DNA of 64,000 bases from the NCBI GenBank assembly GCA_030447415.1, contig JAUJOZ010000021.1, positions 1 through 64,000 of the forward strand. Reading direction: 5' to 3'. How positions within the stretch are numbered: the first letter of the stretch is position 1; each line of letters begins with the position of its first letter. The position numbers and the translations under genes are program-made. Shown piece after piece: positions 35,392 through 44,459 of the stretch. Below the pieces are notes generated by a model. It saw only the letters and a list, made by a program, of their open reading frames with translations. It had not been told where the DNA came from and ran no database searches. The stretch is from Thermomicrobiales bacterium (lineage in GTDB: Bacteria; Chloroflexota; Chloroflexia; Thermomicrobiales; UBA6265).

Positions 35392-37173
35392 ATGGACGAG
35401 GAGAAGGCGCAGCGATTCGCCGAGGGAGTAAAGGGTGCCTTCAGCCGGCGCACGGCGCTGAAGACCGCCGCGGCCACGGCCGTGGGAACCGCGGCATCCG
35501 CCGCGCTCGCGAAGACGGGTACCCTGGACGTCAGCGCCGGCGCGGGGGCGAAGACCACCGCGGCGCATGCCGCCGCCCAGGGGACCGAGGAGCAGGTCCT
35601 GTACCACTTCGGGGTGTCAGAGGACCCGACCAGTTTCGACTGGAACCTCAACCTCTATGCCAACGCCGAGGAGACCACCTTCGCCGGGCTCCTCACGTTT
35701 GACGCCGATCTCAATGTCGTCCCGGATTGGGCCGAGCGGTATGAGTCCAACGAAGACGGGTCCGTCTACACGTTCTACATCCGCCGGGACAACAAGGGCT
35801 GGACGAACGGCGACCCGGTCACCGCCCACGATTTCATCTGGTCATGGGGTCGGCTGCTCGATCCGGCCAACGCCACCCCGTACCCCTTCATCCTCTTCGA
35901 CATCAAGAACGCGGAGGCGTTCAATACCGGCAAGCAAGTGGACGGCAAGGCCGTCACCGCGGCCGACTTGGGCTTGAAGGCGATTGACGACTTCACGCTC
36001 GAAGCCACGCTTGAGGGCCCCCGCGGGAACTTCCTGCAGAAGGTCGCGTACATCGCGTGCTACCCCGCTCACCGGGCCTCCGTCGAGCAGCACGGCGACA
36101 AGTGGGCGTCGGGCGAGGTGCCGCTCGTCTCCAACGGCTTGTTCAAGCTCGACAAGTGGGAGCACGACGTCAAGGTCGAGACTTCGAAGAACGAAGGGTA
36201 CTGGGACTCCGAGGCCATCCGGCTGACCCGGGTGATCCACCCCATTATCCCGGCCGAGAACAGCGTCCAGGCGTTCGAGCGGGGCGAAGGGGATCAGCGC
36301 CTCGACTGGACCAACATCAGCGCGGCGGATTTGCCGCGGTTCCAGGGCGACCCGGAGCTCGCCAAGCTTCTGACCCAGTACGTCTACCCCGGCATCTGGA
36401 TGCTCGTCTCCTCCAACGGCATCCCGCCGTTCGACGACGTCCGGGTCCGCAAGGCGGTCGCTCACGCCGTCGACCGGAGCCGGCTGGTGCAGGTCACCAA
36501 CGGCATGGCGCTCGAGGCACACGTGATGGTGCCGCCGGGGATCTTCGGCCACTTCGACGACCCGGCGATCAGCGAGATCCAGAAGTTCGATCCCCAGTTG
36601 GCGATGCAGCAGCTGGTCGGGACGGAGTTCGAGGGCGGCAAGAACTGGCCCGAGATCACGATGCACATGCGGGCCAACGAAGAGATTTTCAACGCGGACA
36701 TCATGGCGAACGACATCGTCGCTCAGCTCAAGGAAAATCTTGGGATGGACGTCAAGATCGAGGCCATCCCGCAGACCAGCTTCTCGGAGATCCACTTCCA
36801 GAACAAGTGGCAGCTGATCTTCGTCCGCTGGTGGTACGACTACCCGGATGCCGACAACGGCTACGGCGACATGTATTACAGCCGCAAGGCGTCCGGAAAG
36901 CGGACGGCGTGGTCGAACGCCCAGTTTGATGATCTCGTCCTCGCCGGACGTGCGGAGCCGGATCCTGAGAAGCGGTTGGAGATCTACAAGCAGGCGGAGC
37001 GGATCATCCAGGAGGAGGTCGGATACACGCCGCTCGTCTTCCGGCTGGACCAGTACGCCTTCAAGCCGTGGGTGAAGGACGTGCCGGTCAACCGCCAGGG
37101 CTTCAAGGTGCCGGACGGCAACATCTTCGTCCGCATGCTGAGCCGCGCCCGGATCGAGGGCCGGACGGAGTAG
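35392..37173 (+). CDS. Peptide ABC transporter substrate-binding protein (OppA-like, SBP family 5)
   Basis: 593-aa extracytoplasmic binding protein. The N-terminus AFSRRTALKTAAATAVGTAASAALA is a twin-arginine signal, so it is likely exported folded. Family-5 landmarks: PDWAERYESNEDGSVYTFYIRRDNKGWTNGDPVTAHDFIWSWGRLLDP, the pocket strand region FDDVRVRKAVAHAVDR, and a C-terminal PLVFRLDQYAFKPWVKDV. AGGACGGAGGAG lies upstream of the ATG. The 175-base space after oppC may allow separate tuning of expression. A strong terminator closes the operon. Confidence 0.92.
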   Translation: MDEEKAQRFAEGVKGAFSRRTALKTAAATAVGTAASAALAKTGTLDVSAGAGAKTTAAHAAAQGTEEQVLYHFGVSEDPTSFDWNLNLYANAEETTFAGLLTFDADLNVVPDWAERYESNEDGSVYTFYIRRDNKGWTNGDPVTAHDFIWSWGRLLDPANATPYPFILFDIKNAEAFNTGKQVDGKAVTAADLGLKAIDDFTLEATLEGPRGNFLQKVAYIACYPAHRASVEQHGDKWASGEVPLVSNGLFKLDKWEHDVKVETSKNEGYWDSEAIRLTRVIHPIIPAENSVQAFERGEGDQRLDWTNISAADLPRFQGDPELAKLLTQYVYPGIWMLVSSNGIPPFDDVRVRKAVAHAVDRSRLVQVTNGMALEAHVMVPPGIFGHFDDPAISEIQKFDPQLAMQQLVGTEFEGGKNWPEITMHMRANEEIFNADIMANDIVAQLKENLGMDVKIEAIPQTSFSEIHFQNKWQLIFVRWWYDYPDADNGYGDMYYSRKASGKRTAWSNAQFDDLVLAGRAEPDPEKRLEIYKQAERIIQEEVGYTPLVFRLDQYAFKPWVKDVPVNRQGFKVPDGNIFVRMLSRARIEGRTE

Positions 37174-37209
37174 GCTCACCCCTCTGGGGAGGATGGTCAA
37201 CGCTCATCT

Positions 37210-37239
37210 GGCCGGGGCGCCCGCAAGGGCGCCCCGGCC
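37210..37239 (+). terminator. 13-bp GCAA-tetraloop terminator of the opp operon
   Basis: GGCCGGGGCGCCC (37210-37222), loop GCAA, and GGGCGCCCCGGCC (37227-37239) form a perfect 13-bp stem 37 bases after the binding-protein stop. Confidence 0.75.
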
Positions 37240-37349
37240 TCGTTCATCGCCGCAGTACCGGCTCGGCGGCGGACCGTGCGATACTCCGTACCCGAGTTGG
37301 GCGTCGGTGTGCCCATAGCGAGTTGGCGCGCGTGACAGGAGCGGTTTCG

Positions 37350-38300
37350 GTGGCGGACGGGCACCCAACGTATCTCTGGTGGAAGGGCGAGCGGCGGCGC
37401 TGGGAGGAGGCGACGGTCCACGTCACCGACCTCGGCTGGTCAACCGTCGGCGCCGTGTTCGAGGGCATCCGCGCCTATTGGAATCCCGACGCCGGCGAGC
37501 TGTTCGTCTTCCGTCTCCAAGAGCACCTGGACCGGCTGGTGCGCTCGATGAAGCTGGTGCGCCTGCCGCTCGAGTACCCGGTCGAGGCGCTGACGGAAGC
37601 GATCCTGGACCTGCTGCGGGCGAACGAGACGCGGGGGGACACCTATATCCGTCCGCTCGCCTACGCCGCTAACACCTCCGGCAAGCGCTTCGCTCAGATC
37701 GGCAACGACGCGGAGCTGCTGATCAACACCAGCGCGATGCCGTCGCACCTGCTCACCGGCCTGACCCAGACGGCCAAGGTCAGCTCGTGGCGGCGGATCG
37801 CGGACGACGTGATGCCGCCGCGGATCAAAAACCTGTCCAACTATCGCAACGGCCAGCTCGCCGGTCAGGAGGCCCGACTCGACGGCTACGATACCGCCTT
37901 CCTCCTCGACGCCCAGGGCAAGCTGGCCGAGGCGCCCGGCGCTTGCGTCATGCTCGTGCGCGACGGACGGCTAATCACCCCGGAGGTGACGAGCAGCATC
38001 CTCGAGAGCATCACCCGCGACGCATTGCTGATCCTTGCCCGCGAGTCGCTCGGGATCGAGGTCGTGGAGCGCCAGGTGGATCGGACCGAGCTCTACCTGG
38101 CCGACGAGGTCTTCACCTGCGGCACCGCCGCCGAGATCACACCGATCGTCGCTGTCGATAGGTACGACATCGGGGGCGGAGAGCCCGGTCCGATCACCCG
38201 ACGCCTGGAACGCCTCTTCCACGACGTCCTACGCGGCAGCGAGGACCGCTACGTCCACTGGCGAACCCCCGTCGGCGTAGCGGCGCCGGTGCCCGCCTGA
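37350..38300 (+). CDS. ilvE: Branched-chain-amino-acid aminotransferase-like class IV PLP enzyme
   Basis: 316-aa fold-type IV aminotransferase. HVTDLGWSTVGAVFEGIRAYW, FRLQEHLDRLVRSMKLVRLPL and DTYIRPLAYAA match IlvE. The PLP lysine is in RIKNLSNYRNGQLAGQEARLDGYDTAFLLDAQGKLAEAPGAC, and TCGTAAEITPI forms the cofactor phosphate pocket. GTG 37350 has AGGAG eight bases upstream; GTG 37332 would add six residues. A D-amino-acid or aminodeoxychorismate-related activity cannot be excluded. No other ilv/leu genes adjoin. Confidence 0.88.
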   Translation: MADGHPTYLWWKGERRRWEEATVHVTDLGWSTVGAVFEGIRAYWNPDAGELFVFRLQEHLDRLVRSMKLVRLPLEYPVEALTEAILDLLRANETRGDTYIRPLAYAANTSGKRFAQIGNDAELLINTSAMPSHLLTGLTQTAKVSSWRRIADDVMPPRIKNLSNYRNGQLAGQEARLDGYDTAFLLDAQGKLAEAPGACVMLVRDGRLITPEVTSSILESITRDALLILARESLGIEVVERQVDRTELYLADEVFTCGTAAEITPIVAVDRYDIGGGEPGPITRRLERLFHDVLRGSEDRYVHWRTPVGVAAPVPA

Positions 38301-38334
38301 GTCGAGGCGTGGAGTAGAACCCGGCAGGGTCGTA

Positions 38335-38374
38335 GCCGGCGGTGCGCCCATGGGGTGATGGGGGCACCGCCGGC
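38335..38374. terminator. Bidirectional terminator between convergent genes
   Basis: GCCGGCGGTGC (38335-38345) and GCACCGCCGGC (38364-38374) form a perfect 11-bp stem between the 3' ends of the aminotransferase and RidA genes. Confidence 0.65.
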
Positions 38375-38408
38375 CTGCATCGCCCGTACTCGCTCCTCGA
38401 TTCCTTGC

Positions 38409-38822
38409 CTAGGTCGGCGCCGCGCTCCCCACGATGGCGTCGGCCTCGATCTCGACCAGCATTGCCGGGTCCACCAGCGCGCTGACCGCCACCAGGGTAT
38501 TGGCCGGGCGGATCCCCGCGAACACCCGCCCCAGCTCTTCCCCGACCTGGGGCCAGACCGTGATGTCGGTCACGTAGATGCGGCAGCGCACCACGTCCGC
38601 CATCGTCGCGCCGGCCTGGTCCAGCGCCCACGCGACGTTTGCCAGGATCTGACGGGTCTGCGCCGCCGCGTCGCCCGCGCCTACCAGGACGCCATCCTTG
38701 AGCGCCGTCGTCCCAGACACGAACACGGCGTCGCCGACCCGGACGGCGCGCGAATAGCCGACCGTCGCCTCGTAGGGCGTGCCGGACCCGATCCGCCGCC
38801 GCGTCGGCCCTGTCTCGTTCAC
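38409..38822 (-). CDS. RidA/YjgF-family protein
   Basis: 137-aa RidA-like protein. The family patterns ATVGYSRAVRVGDAVFVSGTTAL, AAQTRQILANVAWALDQAGATMADVVRCRIYVTDI (Arg of the active site in VRCRIY) and ANTLVAVSALVDPAMLVEIEADAI are present. RidA deaminates reactive enamine/imine products released by PLP enzymes, which fits its position convergent to an aminotransferase. Start GTG 38822 follows GAGGGTGG. Confidence 0.88.
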   Translation of the reverse strand: MNETGPTRRRIGSGTPYEATVGYSRAVRVGDAVFVSGTTALKDGVLVGAGDAAAQTRQILANVAWALDQAGATMADVVRCRIYVTDITVWPQVGEELGRVFAGIRPANTLVAVSALVDPAMLVEIEADAIVGSAAPT

Positions 38823-39081
38823 GCTTCCACCCTCGTGGCTGGCGACCAGTGGACCCGAGCAGGCGGGTGTCCGCCCGTCCACGCACCCGGAGGATACCCG
38901 GTGGGCACATCGGGCCGCTGCCTGGTCGGGCACCCGAAGAAGGTTTTGATGGTATCCCAGGGACGGACCATCCACCCCGGTGCACCGTACACTTAAGGGC
39001 GCGTCCCCGTGGCAGGCGCACCGCCCATGGCGATCCAGCCGCCGGACGCCCGGCCCCATACCCGATCCCCACCGAGGAGTT

Positions 39082-40418
39082 GTGTCGTTGGACGATCATC
39101 CTTCCCATCACCCGTCACTTCCTGCCGATGCGTTGGCGGCCCGGAGGCTGCGACGAAGCCCACGCTTCCCGGCACGGCACGCCGTGGCTGCCCTGGTGCT
39201 CGTGGTCGTCTTCGAGCCGGAGTCGGCGTCGACCGCGTCGTCTGGGACGGTGGGCCGGCTGCGCGGGCGTCGTCGCCGTTCACCGAATTGGCGGAGTTCC
39301 GAGTCCTCCAGGAAACCTGGGACACGATCCACGAGCAGTACGTCGACCAGGAGGCGATCGATACCCAAGAGCTCATCTACGGCGCGGCCGCCGGCATGGT
39401 GGATGCCCTTGGCGACACCGGCCACAGTCGTTTCCTCGACCCCGAAGCCGCGCGCGAGTTCGACGAGGCCACCCGTGGTGAATTCACGGGGATCGGCGTC
39501 GAGCTTGACATCCCCGTCGATCGCCCGATCGTCATCGCCCCGATCGATGGCTCACCGGCCGACGAGGCCGGGGTTCGTCCGGGCGACACGATCCTCGAGG
39601 TCGATGGCCGGTCGACGCGCGACCTGACGATGGAGGAACTGACCGAGCTCATCCGTGGCGACGAGGGGACGGCCGTGAAGTTGACCCTCCAGCACGCGGA
39701 CGAGGACGAGCCCTACACCGTCACCCTCACTCGGCGCAAGATCGTGATTCAACCCGTCACCTGGCGGCTGCTGCCGGATGGTGTCGCCCACGTTCGCTTG
39801 AGCGAGTTCTCGGTCGGCGCTACCGACGACTTGAAGGAGGCGATCACCGCCGCCCGGGAGGCGGGCGCTCGCTCAGTCGTCCTCGACCTTCGCAACAACC
39901 CGGGCGGGCTGGTGTCCGAGGCGATCGGCGTGGCTAGCCAGTTCATGCCGGAGGGTCGGACGGTTTTCCAGCAGGAAGAGCGGGATGGCGAGCCCAAGCC
40001 GGTCAACACGATTGGCAATGACGGCGTGGCGCTCGACCTGCCGATGGTCGTTCTCGCCAACGAGTATTCCGCCTCGGCGGCGGAGATCGTGGCCGGTTCC
40101 CTGCGAGACAATGACCGGGCGACGCTGATCGGCGTCGCGACCTATGGCACCGGCACCGTCCTTCTCCCGATCGAGCTGAGCGACGATTCGGTCGTACTGA
40201 TCGGCACCGCCCTCTGGCGCACCGCCGACGGCGACCAGATCTGGAAGGAGGGGGTCCCACCCGACGTGGAGGTCGACATGCCGCTGGAGCGGATCAGCCG
40301 GCCGAGCGCCGACGAGGACGTGACTCGGGCCGATCTCGCCGCGCTGAAGGACACGCAGCTCCTGGCGGCGCACGAGGCGCTCACAGGCGACGGTGGGCCG
40401 GGGGCGGCCAATCCTTAG
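39082..40418 (+). CDS. S41-family (C-terminal processing) peptidase homologue, frameshifted near the signal helix, catalytic Lys absent
   Basis: PDZ plus S41 protein. The body reads in one frame: FRVLQETWDTIHEQYVDQEAI, PDZ (TGIGVELDIPVDRPIVIAPIDGSPADEAGVRPGDTILEVDG), VLDLRNNPGGLVSEAI and the Ser motif ANEYSASAAEIVAGSL. The usual Lys motif (T-F/Y-G-K-G) reads TYGTGTV, so the general base is missing. The expected N-terminal membrane helix (HAVAALVLVVVF) lies in another frame that begins at GTG 39082/TTG 39088 after GAGGAG and joins the body at about 39217. One missing G (TTCGAGCC for TTCGGAGCC) would explain this. An alternative GTG at 39009 gives an unlikely Pro/Arg-rich head. Confidence 0.75.
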
Positions 40419-40463
40419 GCAGCCACGACCCGAGATGAGGACGCGAGGAAAGCGAGGAAAGCC

Positions 40464-40670
40464 ATGGCAGCGTTCGAAGATGACGCCGACCCGCCAGTTC
40501 TGAGACAGGGTGAGGATCCAGGGGACGTGGCCCCGTCCGCTGCGGACGGCGAGCCCACGGCCGACGCCGCCGGTGACGAGGCGTACCAGCGCCGGGTGCG
40601 CGACGTGGTCGGCCGCCGCGGTTACGACGAGGGCGAGGACGAGACCCAGGAAGAGGACGAGGAGCACTAG
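40464..40670 (+). CDS. Small acidic hydrophilic protein
   Basis: 68-aa protein, strongly acidic (DDADPP, DEGEDETQEEDEEH) with a single basic patch (YQRRVRDVVGRRGYDE). It has no membrane segment or Cys and is probably disordered. AGGAAAGCC immediately precedes the ATG. It lies 45 bases after the S41 gene on the same strand. Function unknown. Confidence 0.55.
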   Translation: MAAFEDDADPPVLRQGEDPGDVAPSAADGEPTADAAGDEAYQRRVRDVVGRRGYDEGEDETQEEDEEH

Positions 40671-40902
40671 CGCCGAGCATTCGAAGCGCATCCCCGGACG
40701 TCGCTCCTACGCACCGAGCTTCGACACCGTCGGGGATTGGTAAGGTCGCGGAGCCGGGTCGCATGGTTGCGATCCTCGGCGGATGACACGATGGGTAAGG
40801 TCAAAACGTGACGCGTCCCCAGGGGCTGGCATGCGCCGTGCAACCGCGACGCCATGCGCGCCACGGCCGGCTGGTCTGCCCACGTTGTTGATGGAGGGAT
40901 CA

Positions 40903-41169
40903 ATGTCGTCATACCCGTATCCGCAGGACCGACACCGGGACCGCCAGGAAAAGGGCGATCAGCCGTACAAGGACGCTAAGGAGGCGATGACCCAGACCGA
41001 GGCCCGCCTCCAGGCTGAAGCAGAGGCCTACGGCGAGGAGCACCGGGACGAAACCGACGAGGAGCGGAACGCCCGGGTTGCGGCGGAGATGGAGGATCGT
41101 CTGCGGCGGGTCAACGCCGAGGTCGAGGGGCGTCCCGGGGAGCCGGCTGCGGGGGACCGGCGATCGTAG
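40903..41169 (+). CDS. Small charged protein of unknown function
   Basis: 88-aa, very hydrophilic, mostly helical prediction by eye (KEAMTQTEARLQAEAEAYGEEHRDETDEERNARVAAEMEDRLRRVNAEVEG), with a Tyr/Asp/Arg-rich head. GGAGGGA is three bases before the ATG. It is one of three small disordered-type proteins in a row. A perfect hairpin terminator follows its stop. Confidence 0.6.
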   Translation: MSSYPYPQDRHRDRQEKGDQPYKDAKEAMTQTEARLQAEAEAYGEEHRDETDEERNARVAAEMEDRLRRVNAEVEGRPGEPAAGDRRS

Positions 41170-41196
41170 GCTTGTCCACGCGGCGGTACGGAAAGC

Positions 41197-41225
41197 AGCG
41201 GCCGGGGCTGAGTGCCCCGGCCGCT
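41197..41225. terminator. 12-bp bidirectional terminator
   Basis: AGCGGCCGGGGC (41197-41208), loop TGAGT, and GCCCCGGCCGCT (41214-41225) form a perfect stem between two convergent small genes. Confidence 0.7.
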
Positions 41226-41257
41226 TGGCTCCAAGATTGTGCTCGCGCCGGCTCTCG

Positions 41258-41524
41258 CTACTGGCCGGTCCGCTGCTTCTGCATCCCCTGACCCGAGCCC
41301 TTGCCGCCGACGGTGATAATGCCGTCGGCATCGGTGTCCTCGGTGGGCCCGTGCTCCGCGACTTGGCGGCGGGCGGCCTGCTGGAGTTGCTCGGCGGCCT
41401 GGGCGCCGGTGATCTCGCCGGCGATCATTGCCTCTTCCAGCTCACGCGAGGGGAGCGCGTCCCCGACCCCCGAGGCGCTGCCAGCTTCTCCGGCTCCCGG
41501 GTGCGTGTTGGTCTGATCGGTCAT
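41258..41524 (-). CDS. Small hydrophilic protein of unknown function
   Basis: 88-aa Gly/Ala/Gln-rich protein (LPSRELEEAMIAGEITGAQAAEQLQQAARRQVAEHG), with a Thr/Gly head and a GKGSGQGMQKQRTGQ tail. GAGGAGGCG stands before the ATG. It has no membrane segment. Its position and character resemble the two preceding small proteins, but it is on the opposite strand. Confidence 0.55.
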   Translation of the reverse strand: MTDQTNTHPGAGEAGSASGVGDALPSRELEEAMIAGEITGAQAAEQLQQAARRQVAEHGPTEDTDADGIITVGGKGSGQGMQKQRTGQ

Positions 41525-41738
41525 CGCGTCGCCTCCTCGTCGGTGATGCCGGCGTCACAATCTCGCGGCGTCGTGTTGAGCCAAATGCCTGGCGCGGTTG
41601 GTGCAAGAACGGTGCCCAGTCATTGGGCGGCGCTGGCCGCTCGGTCAGGGGCGCGTGGTATCGTAGAGCGGCTCGGGCGCACGCCGATCGGGCGAGCAGT
41701 CCGCCGACCGCGATGGTAGGGGAGGGCGAGTAACCGGG

Positions 41739-42164
41739 ATGATGTCGACGGAGACGTGGCCACGGTCGGCGGTGCGGGTCTGGACGCTGGCGCAGCGGTT
41801 CCAGAAGTTCCTCGCCGTCGGCGCGGTTGGCTTAGCGGTCAACCAGGTGATGCTGTTCGTCCTGGCGGGCCTGCTCTCACTTCCCCTGCCCTCCGCTTCC
41901 GCGATCGCCATCGCGATCTCGATGATCGTCACCTTCGGCTTGAACGAGTTGTGGACGTGGCATGATCGCGGAAGCGGACGGATTATCACCCGCGCCCTGC
42001 TCTACAGTGCCATCAACTCGGGCGGGTTGCTGATCAACACCGGTGTCCTCGTCTATCTGGAGCGAGAGGCCGGGGTCCATTACCTCCTCGCGAACCTGGT
42101 CGGTGCGGGGGCGGCTGCCGTCTGGAACTTTGGGCTCAACCATCTGATTACCTGGCGCGCCTAG
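41739..42164 (+). CDS. GtrA-family membrane protein
   Basis: 141 aa with four membrane helices: FLAVGAVGLAVNQVMLFVLAGLL, ASAIAIAISMIVTFGLNELWTW, ALLYSAINSGGLLINTGVLVYL and LLANLVGAGAAAVWNFGLNHLITWR. GtrA proteins are thought to flip or present lipid-linked sugars for envelope glycosylation. It leads the glycan cluster and ends 12 bases before the next gene. ATG 41739 or the adjacent ATG 41742 are both possible. Confidence 0.88.
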   Translation: MMSTETWPRSAVRVWTLAQRFQKFLAVGAVGLAVNQVMLFVLAGLLSLPLPSASAIAIAISMIVTFGLNELWTWHDRGSGRIITRALLYSAINSGGLLINTGVLVYLEREAGVHYLLANLVGAGAAAVWNFGLNHLITWRA

Positions 42165-42176
42165 CGCCGTTCGCCA

Positions 42177-43595
42177 ATGACCCAGCGAATGGTTTTCGAA
42201 ACCCAGCTCGACGTTCTGCGAACGGCGGACCCTGCCGTCCAGCCCGCTACACCGCCCCGGTGGCGGACCGACGCGGGCTGGCTCGTGCCGCTGTTCGTCC
42301 TGTTCCTCCTCAAGCAGCTGTTCCTCGTCGCCGTCATCGGCCCGTTCACTGGGCACGATGAGGTTGATCACTTCTACTACGTGGCGCGGCTGGCTGCTGG
42401 GGATGGACTCGGCGTCGCCGGCGAGACCGAGTTGCCGCCCGAAGCGCGGCGGTACCGGACTTACGTCGCCGACTACCCGAACAACGCCGAGGTGATCCAG
42501 CCGCCGCTCTATCATGCGCTCTTGGCGCCGCTCTACGCCGCTCTGCCGGACGGCGTCGCGGTCAAGCTCTACGCGCTCCGGTCGGTGTCGATCCTCTTCG
42601 GCGCGGTCACCGTCTGGCTCGCCTACCTGAGCGCGCGCCTCCTCTTCCCGGGCGAGGTGTTCATCCGGGCCGGAGTGCCGGTCTTCGTCGCCTTCCAACC
42701 GCAGTTCTCGTTCGAGGCGGCGATCGTCAACCACGACATCCTCCTCATCACGCTCTTCACCCTCGTGCTCTACCTCCTCTTGCGCGGGCTGCGGGATGGA
42801 TTGTCCAGGCGAGCTAAGCTGGCACTCGGGCTCCTGGGCGCCGCCGGGCTCTGGACTAAGGCGAGCTTTGGCTTGGTGCTGCCTGTCGTCGCGGTCGCTG
42901 TCTTGCTCGCGTGGCGGGACGCGCGCCGGTCGCGGCGGGAGTTGCTGGCCGACTGGGCCTGGACGGTTGGGCTACCGGTGGCCCTGGCGCTCCCGTGGTT
43001 CGTCCGCTCGTTCCTGCTCTATGGCGATCCCACCGGCGCCCAGCGTCTGCGGGAAATCCCCGAGTACGGGGAGCAGGCGCAGGGATACTGGGAGATGGTC
43101 TCTGAGGCGGCGTTCTGGCGGGATCGTCTCCAGGACTTCTGGGGTAACTACGGCTGGCGGCTCGTCCCGTTCGACCTGTTTGATTACCAAATCATCGGCT
43201 GGATCTGGGCGGCGGCGGGCATTGGGCTCCTCGCGCTCCTGGTGCGCGGCTTGATCGCCCGTCTCGGGCGCCGCCGTTGGGCCGCGGCGCCCGTGTTCAC
43301 CCGGCTCCAGCGGCGCGGACTTGGGTTGCTGGCGCTCTCGGTGTTGCTCCTCCTCTACGGAGTGCTCTACGTCGGCACCATCCAGTTCACGCAGTCCCGC
43401 TTTATCTTCCCCGCGATGGTGGGGATCGCGACGCTCACGCTCGTCGGTGCCGGTCGCTGGCTCCCGGCGCGAGTGCGACCGCTCGGCCTGCCGGTCCTCG
43501 TCGCGGCTCTCATGGCGCTGAACGCCGTCGTCGCGCTGCGCTACCTGATTCCCTTCTACGTCGGCCCCGGGGGCGGGGCGATGATCGACCCGTGA
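42177..43595 (+). CDS. Multi-TM glycosyltransferase-like protein (GT-C fold, family 39 type)
   Basis: 472-aa membrane protein with about ten helices. GPFTGHDEVDHFYYVARLAAGDG after the first helix matches the acidic (D/E)-rich loop of GT-C enzymes, which use lipid-phosphate sugar donors. NAEVIQPPLYHALLAPLYAALPDG and FVAFQPQFSFEAAIVNHDILLITLF are also typical. It resembles the gene at 46159-47637. Its stop overlaps the next start as GTGA. Confidence 0.8.
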   Translation: MTQRMVFETQLDVLRTADPAVQPATPPRWRTDAGWLVPLFVLFLLKQLFLVAVIGPFTGHDEVDHFYYVARLAAGDGLGVAGETELPPEARRYRTYVADYPNNAEVIQPPLYHALLAPLYAALPDGVAVKLYALRSVSILFGAVTVWLAYLSARLLFPGEVFIRAGVPVFVAFQPQFSFEAAIVNHDILLITLFTLVLYLLLRGLRDGLSRRAKLALGLLGAAGLWTKASFGLVLPVVAVAVLLAWRDARRSRRELLADWAWTVGLPVALALPWFVRSFLLYGDPTGAQRLREIPEYGEQAQGYWEMVSEAAFWRDRLQDFWGNYGWRLVPFDLFDYQIIGWIWAAAGIGLLALLVRGLIARLGRRRWAAAPVFTRLQRRGLGLLALSVLLLLYGVLYVGTIQFTQSRFIFPAMVGIATLTLVGAGRWLPARVRPLGLPVLVAALMALNAVVALRYLIPFYVGPGGGAMIDP

Positions 43596-44374
43596 GCCGA
43601 AGCCGCAGGCCGCTCCTGCCGCTCGGGGTCGGGGTCGTGGGAGCGCTGCTCCTGGCTGCCACCGCACTCTTGCTCCCATTCGACGTGCGCAACAGTGCGA
43701 CGGCGGGGTACAACCCGACCCTCGACCCAAAGCGCGGCATCGCCGTGACCGGCCGGCGAATCGCGATCAACTACCCGAATCTCCACCGGATCGACCTCGA
43801 CCTGCGCGCCTACACTCGGGCGCCCCGCTACGACCTCCGGATCCACATTCGGCGCGCCGCGCCCGGGGCGAGCGACGTCCGTGTTATCCCGCTCGGAGTC
43901 GCCGGGGACGACATCTGGCATGAGAAGGGCGACTTCGCGGACCCGTTCACCAAGTTGCACTTCGAGCCGATTGTGGACTCGGCCGGCAAGCGGTACGAGG
44001 TCTGGGTGGAGCGGGGACCGCGTAACCGCGACGACATCGTCACCATCTGGAGCATCAAGACTTATTCGCGGGTTACGGGTCGCGACGTGCTGGGAGCACT
44101 TCTCGATAACCCGCCCGGGACGGCCGCCGCGGGATTCGTGCGGGTGGTATTAATCGTGCTCTTGGTCGGGGTTGTCGGCGCGTTCGGCTGGTTGCTGGGG
44201 GGCGTTGTCGCGCTCGTGATATCGGCGGGCGGCGCACTGCGCGCGATCGACGACCAGGCCGGGGGTCGGGCGCCGCCGGTGGCCATGGCGCGGGGTCGGT
44301 GGTATACACTATCGCGGTTTGCGCGGTGGCCCTTCCGGCCTCTCCCTTTCGGGGCGTGCCGCCCGAGCCGGTAG
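43592..44374 (+). CDS. Membrane-anchored extracytoplasmic protein, unknown function
   Basis: 260 aa with an N-terminal helix (LPLGVGVVGALLLAATALLLPF), a beta-rich exterior of ~140 residues with KRGIAVTGRRIAINYPNLHRIDLDLRAYT and IPLGVAGDDIWHEKGDFADPF, and two C-terminal helices (GFVRVVLIVLLVGVVGAFGWLLGGVVALVI). GTG 43592 overlaps the previous stop, so translation is coupled to the glycosyltransferase. It may assist in sugar transfer; no family was recognised. Confidence 0.7.
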   Translation: MSRSRRPLLPLGVGVVGALLLAATALLLPFDVRNSATAGYNPTLDPKRGIAVTGRRIAINYPNLHRIDLDLRAYTRAPRYDLRIHIRRAAPGASDVRVIPLGVAGDDIWHEKGDFADPFTKLHFEPIVDSAGKRYEVWVERGPRNRDDIVTIWSIKTYSRVTGRDVLGALLDNPPGTAAAGFVRVVLIVLLVGVVGAFGWLLGGVVALVISAGGALRAIDDQAGGRAPPVAMARGRWYTLSRFARWPFRPLPFGACRPSR

Positions 44375-44459
44375 GGCGAGGCGATACTACCGGACGTTGC
44401 CAACCACGCGTCCCACGATTGAACCCACGTCGTACTCCACAGGGAGGGATCCGATACCA

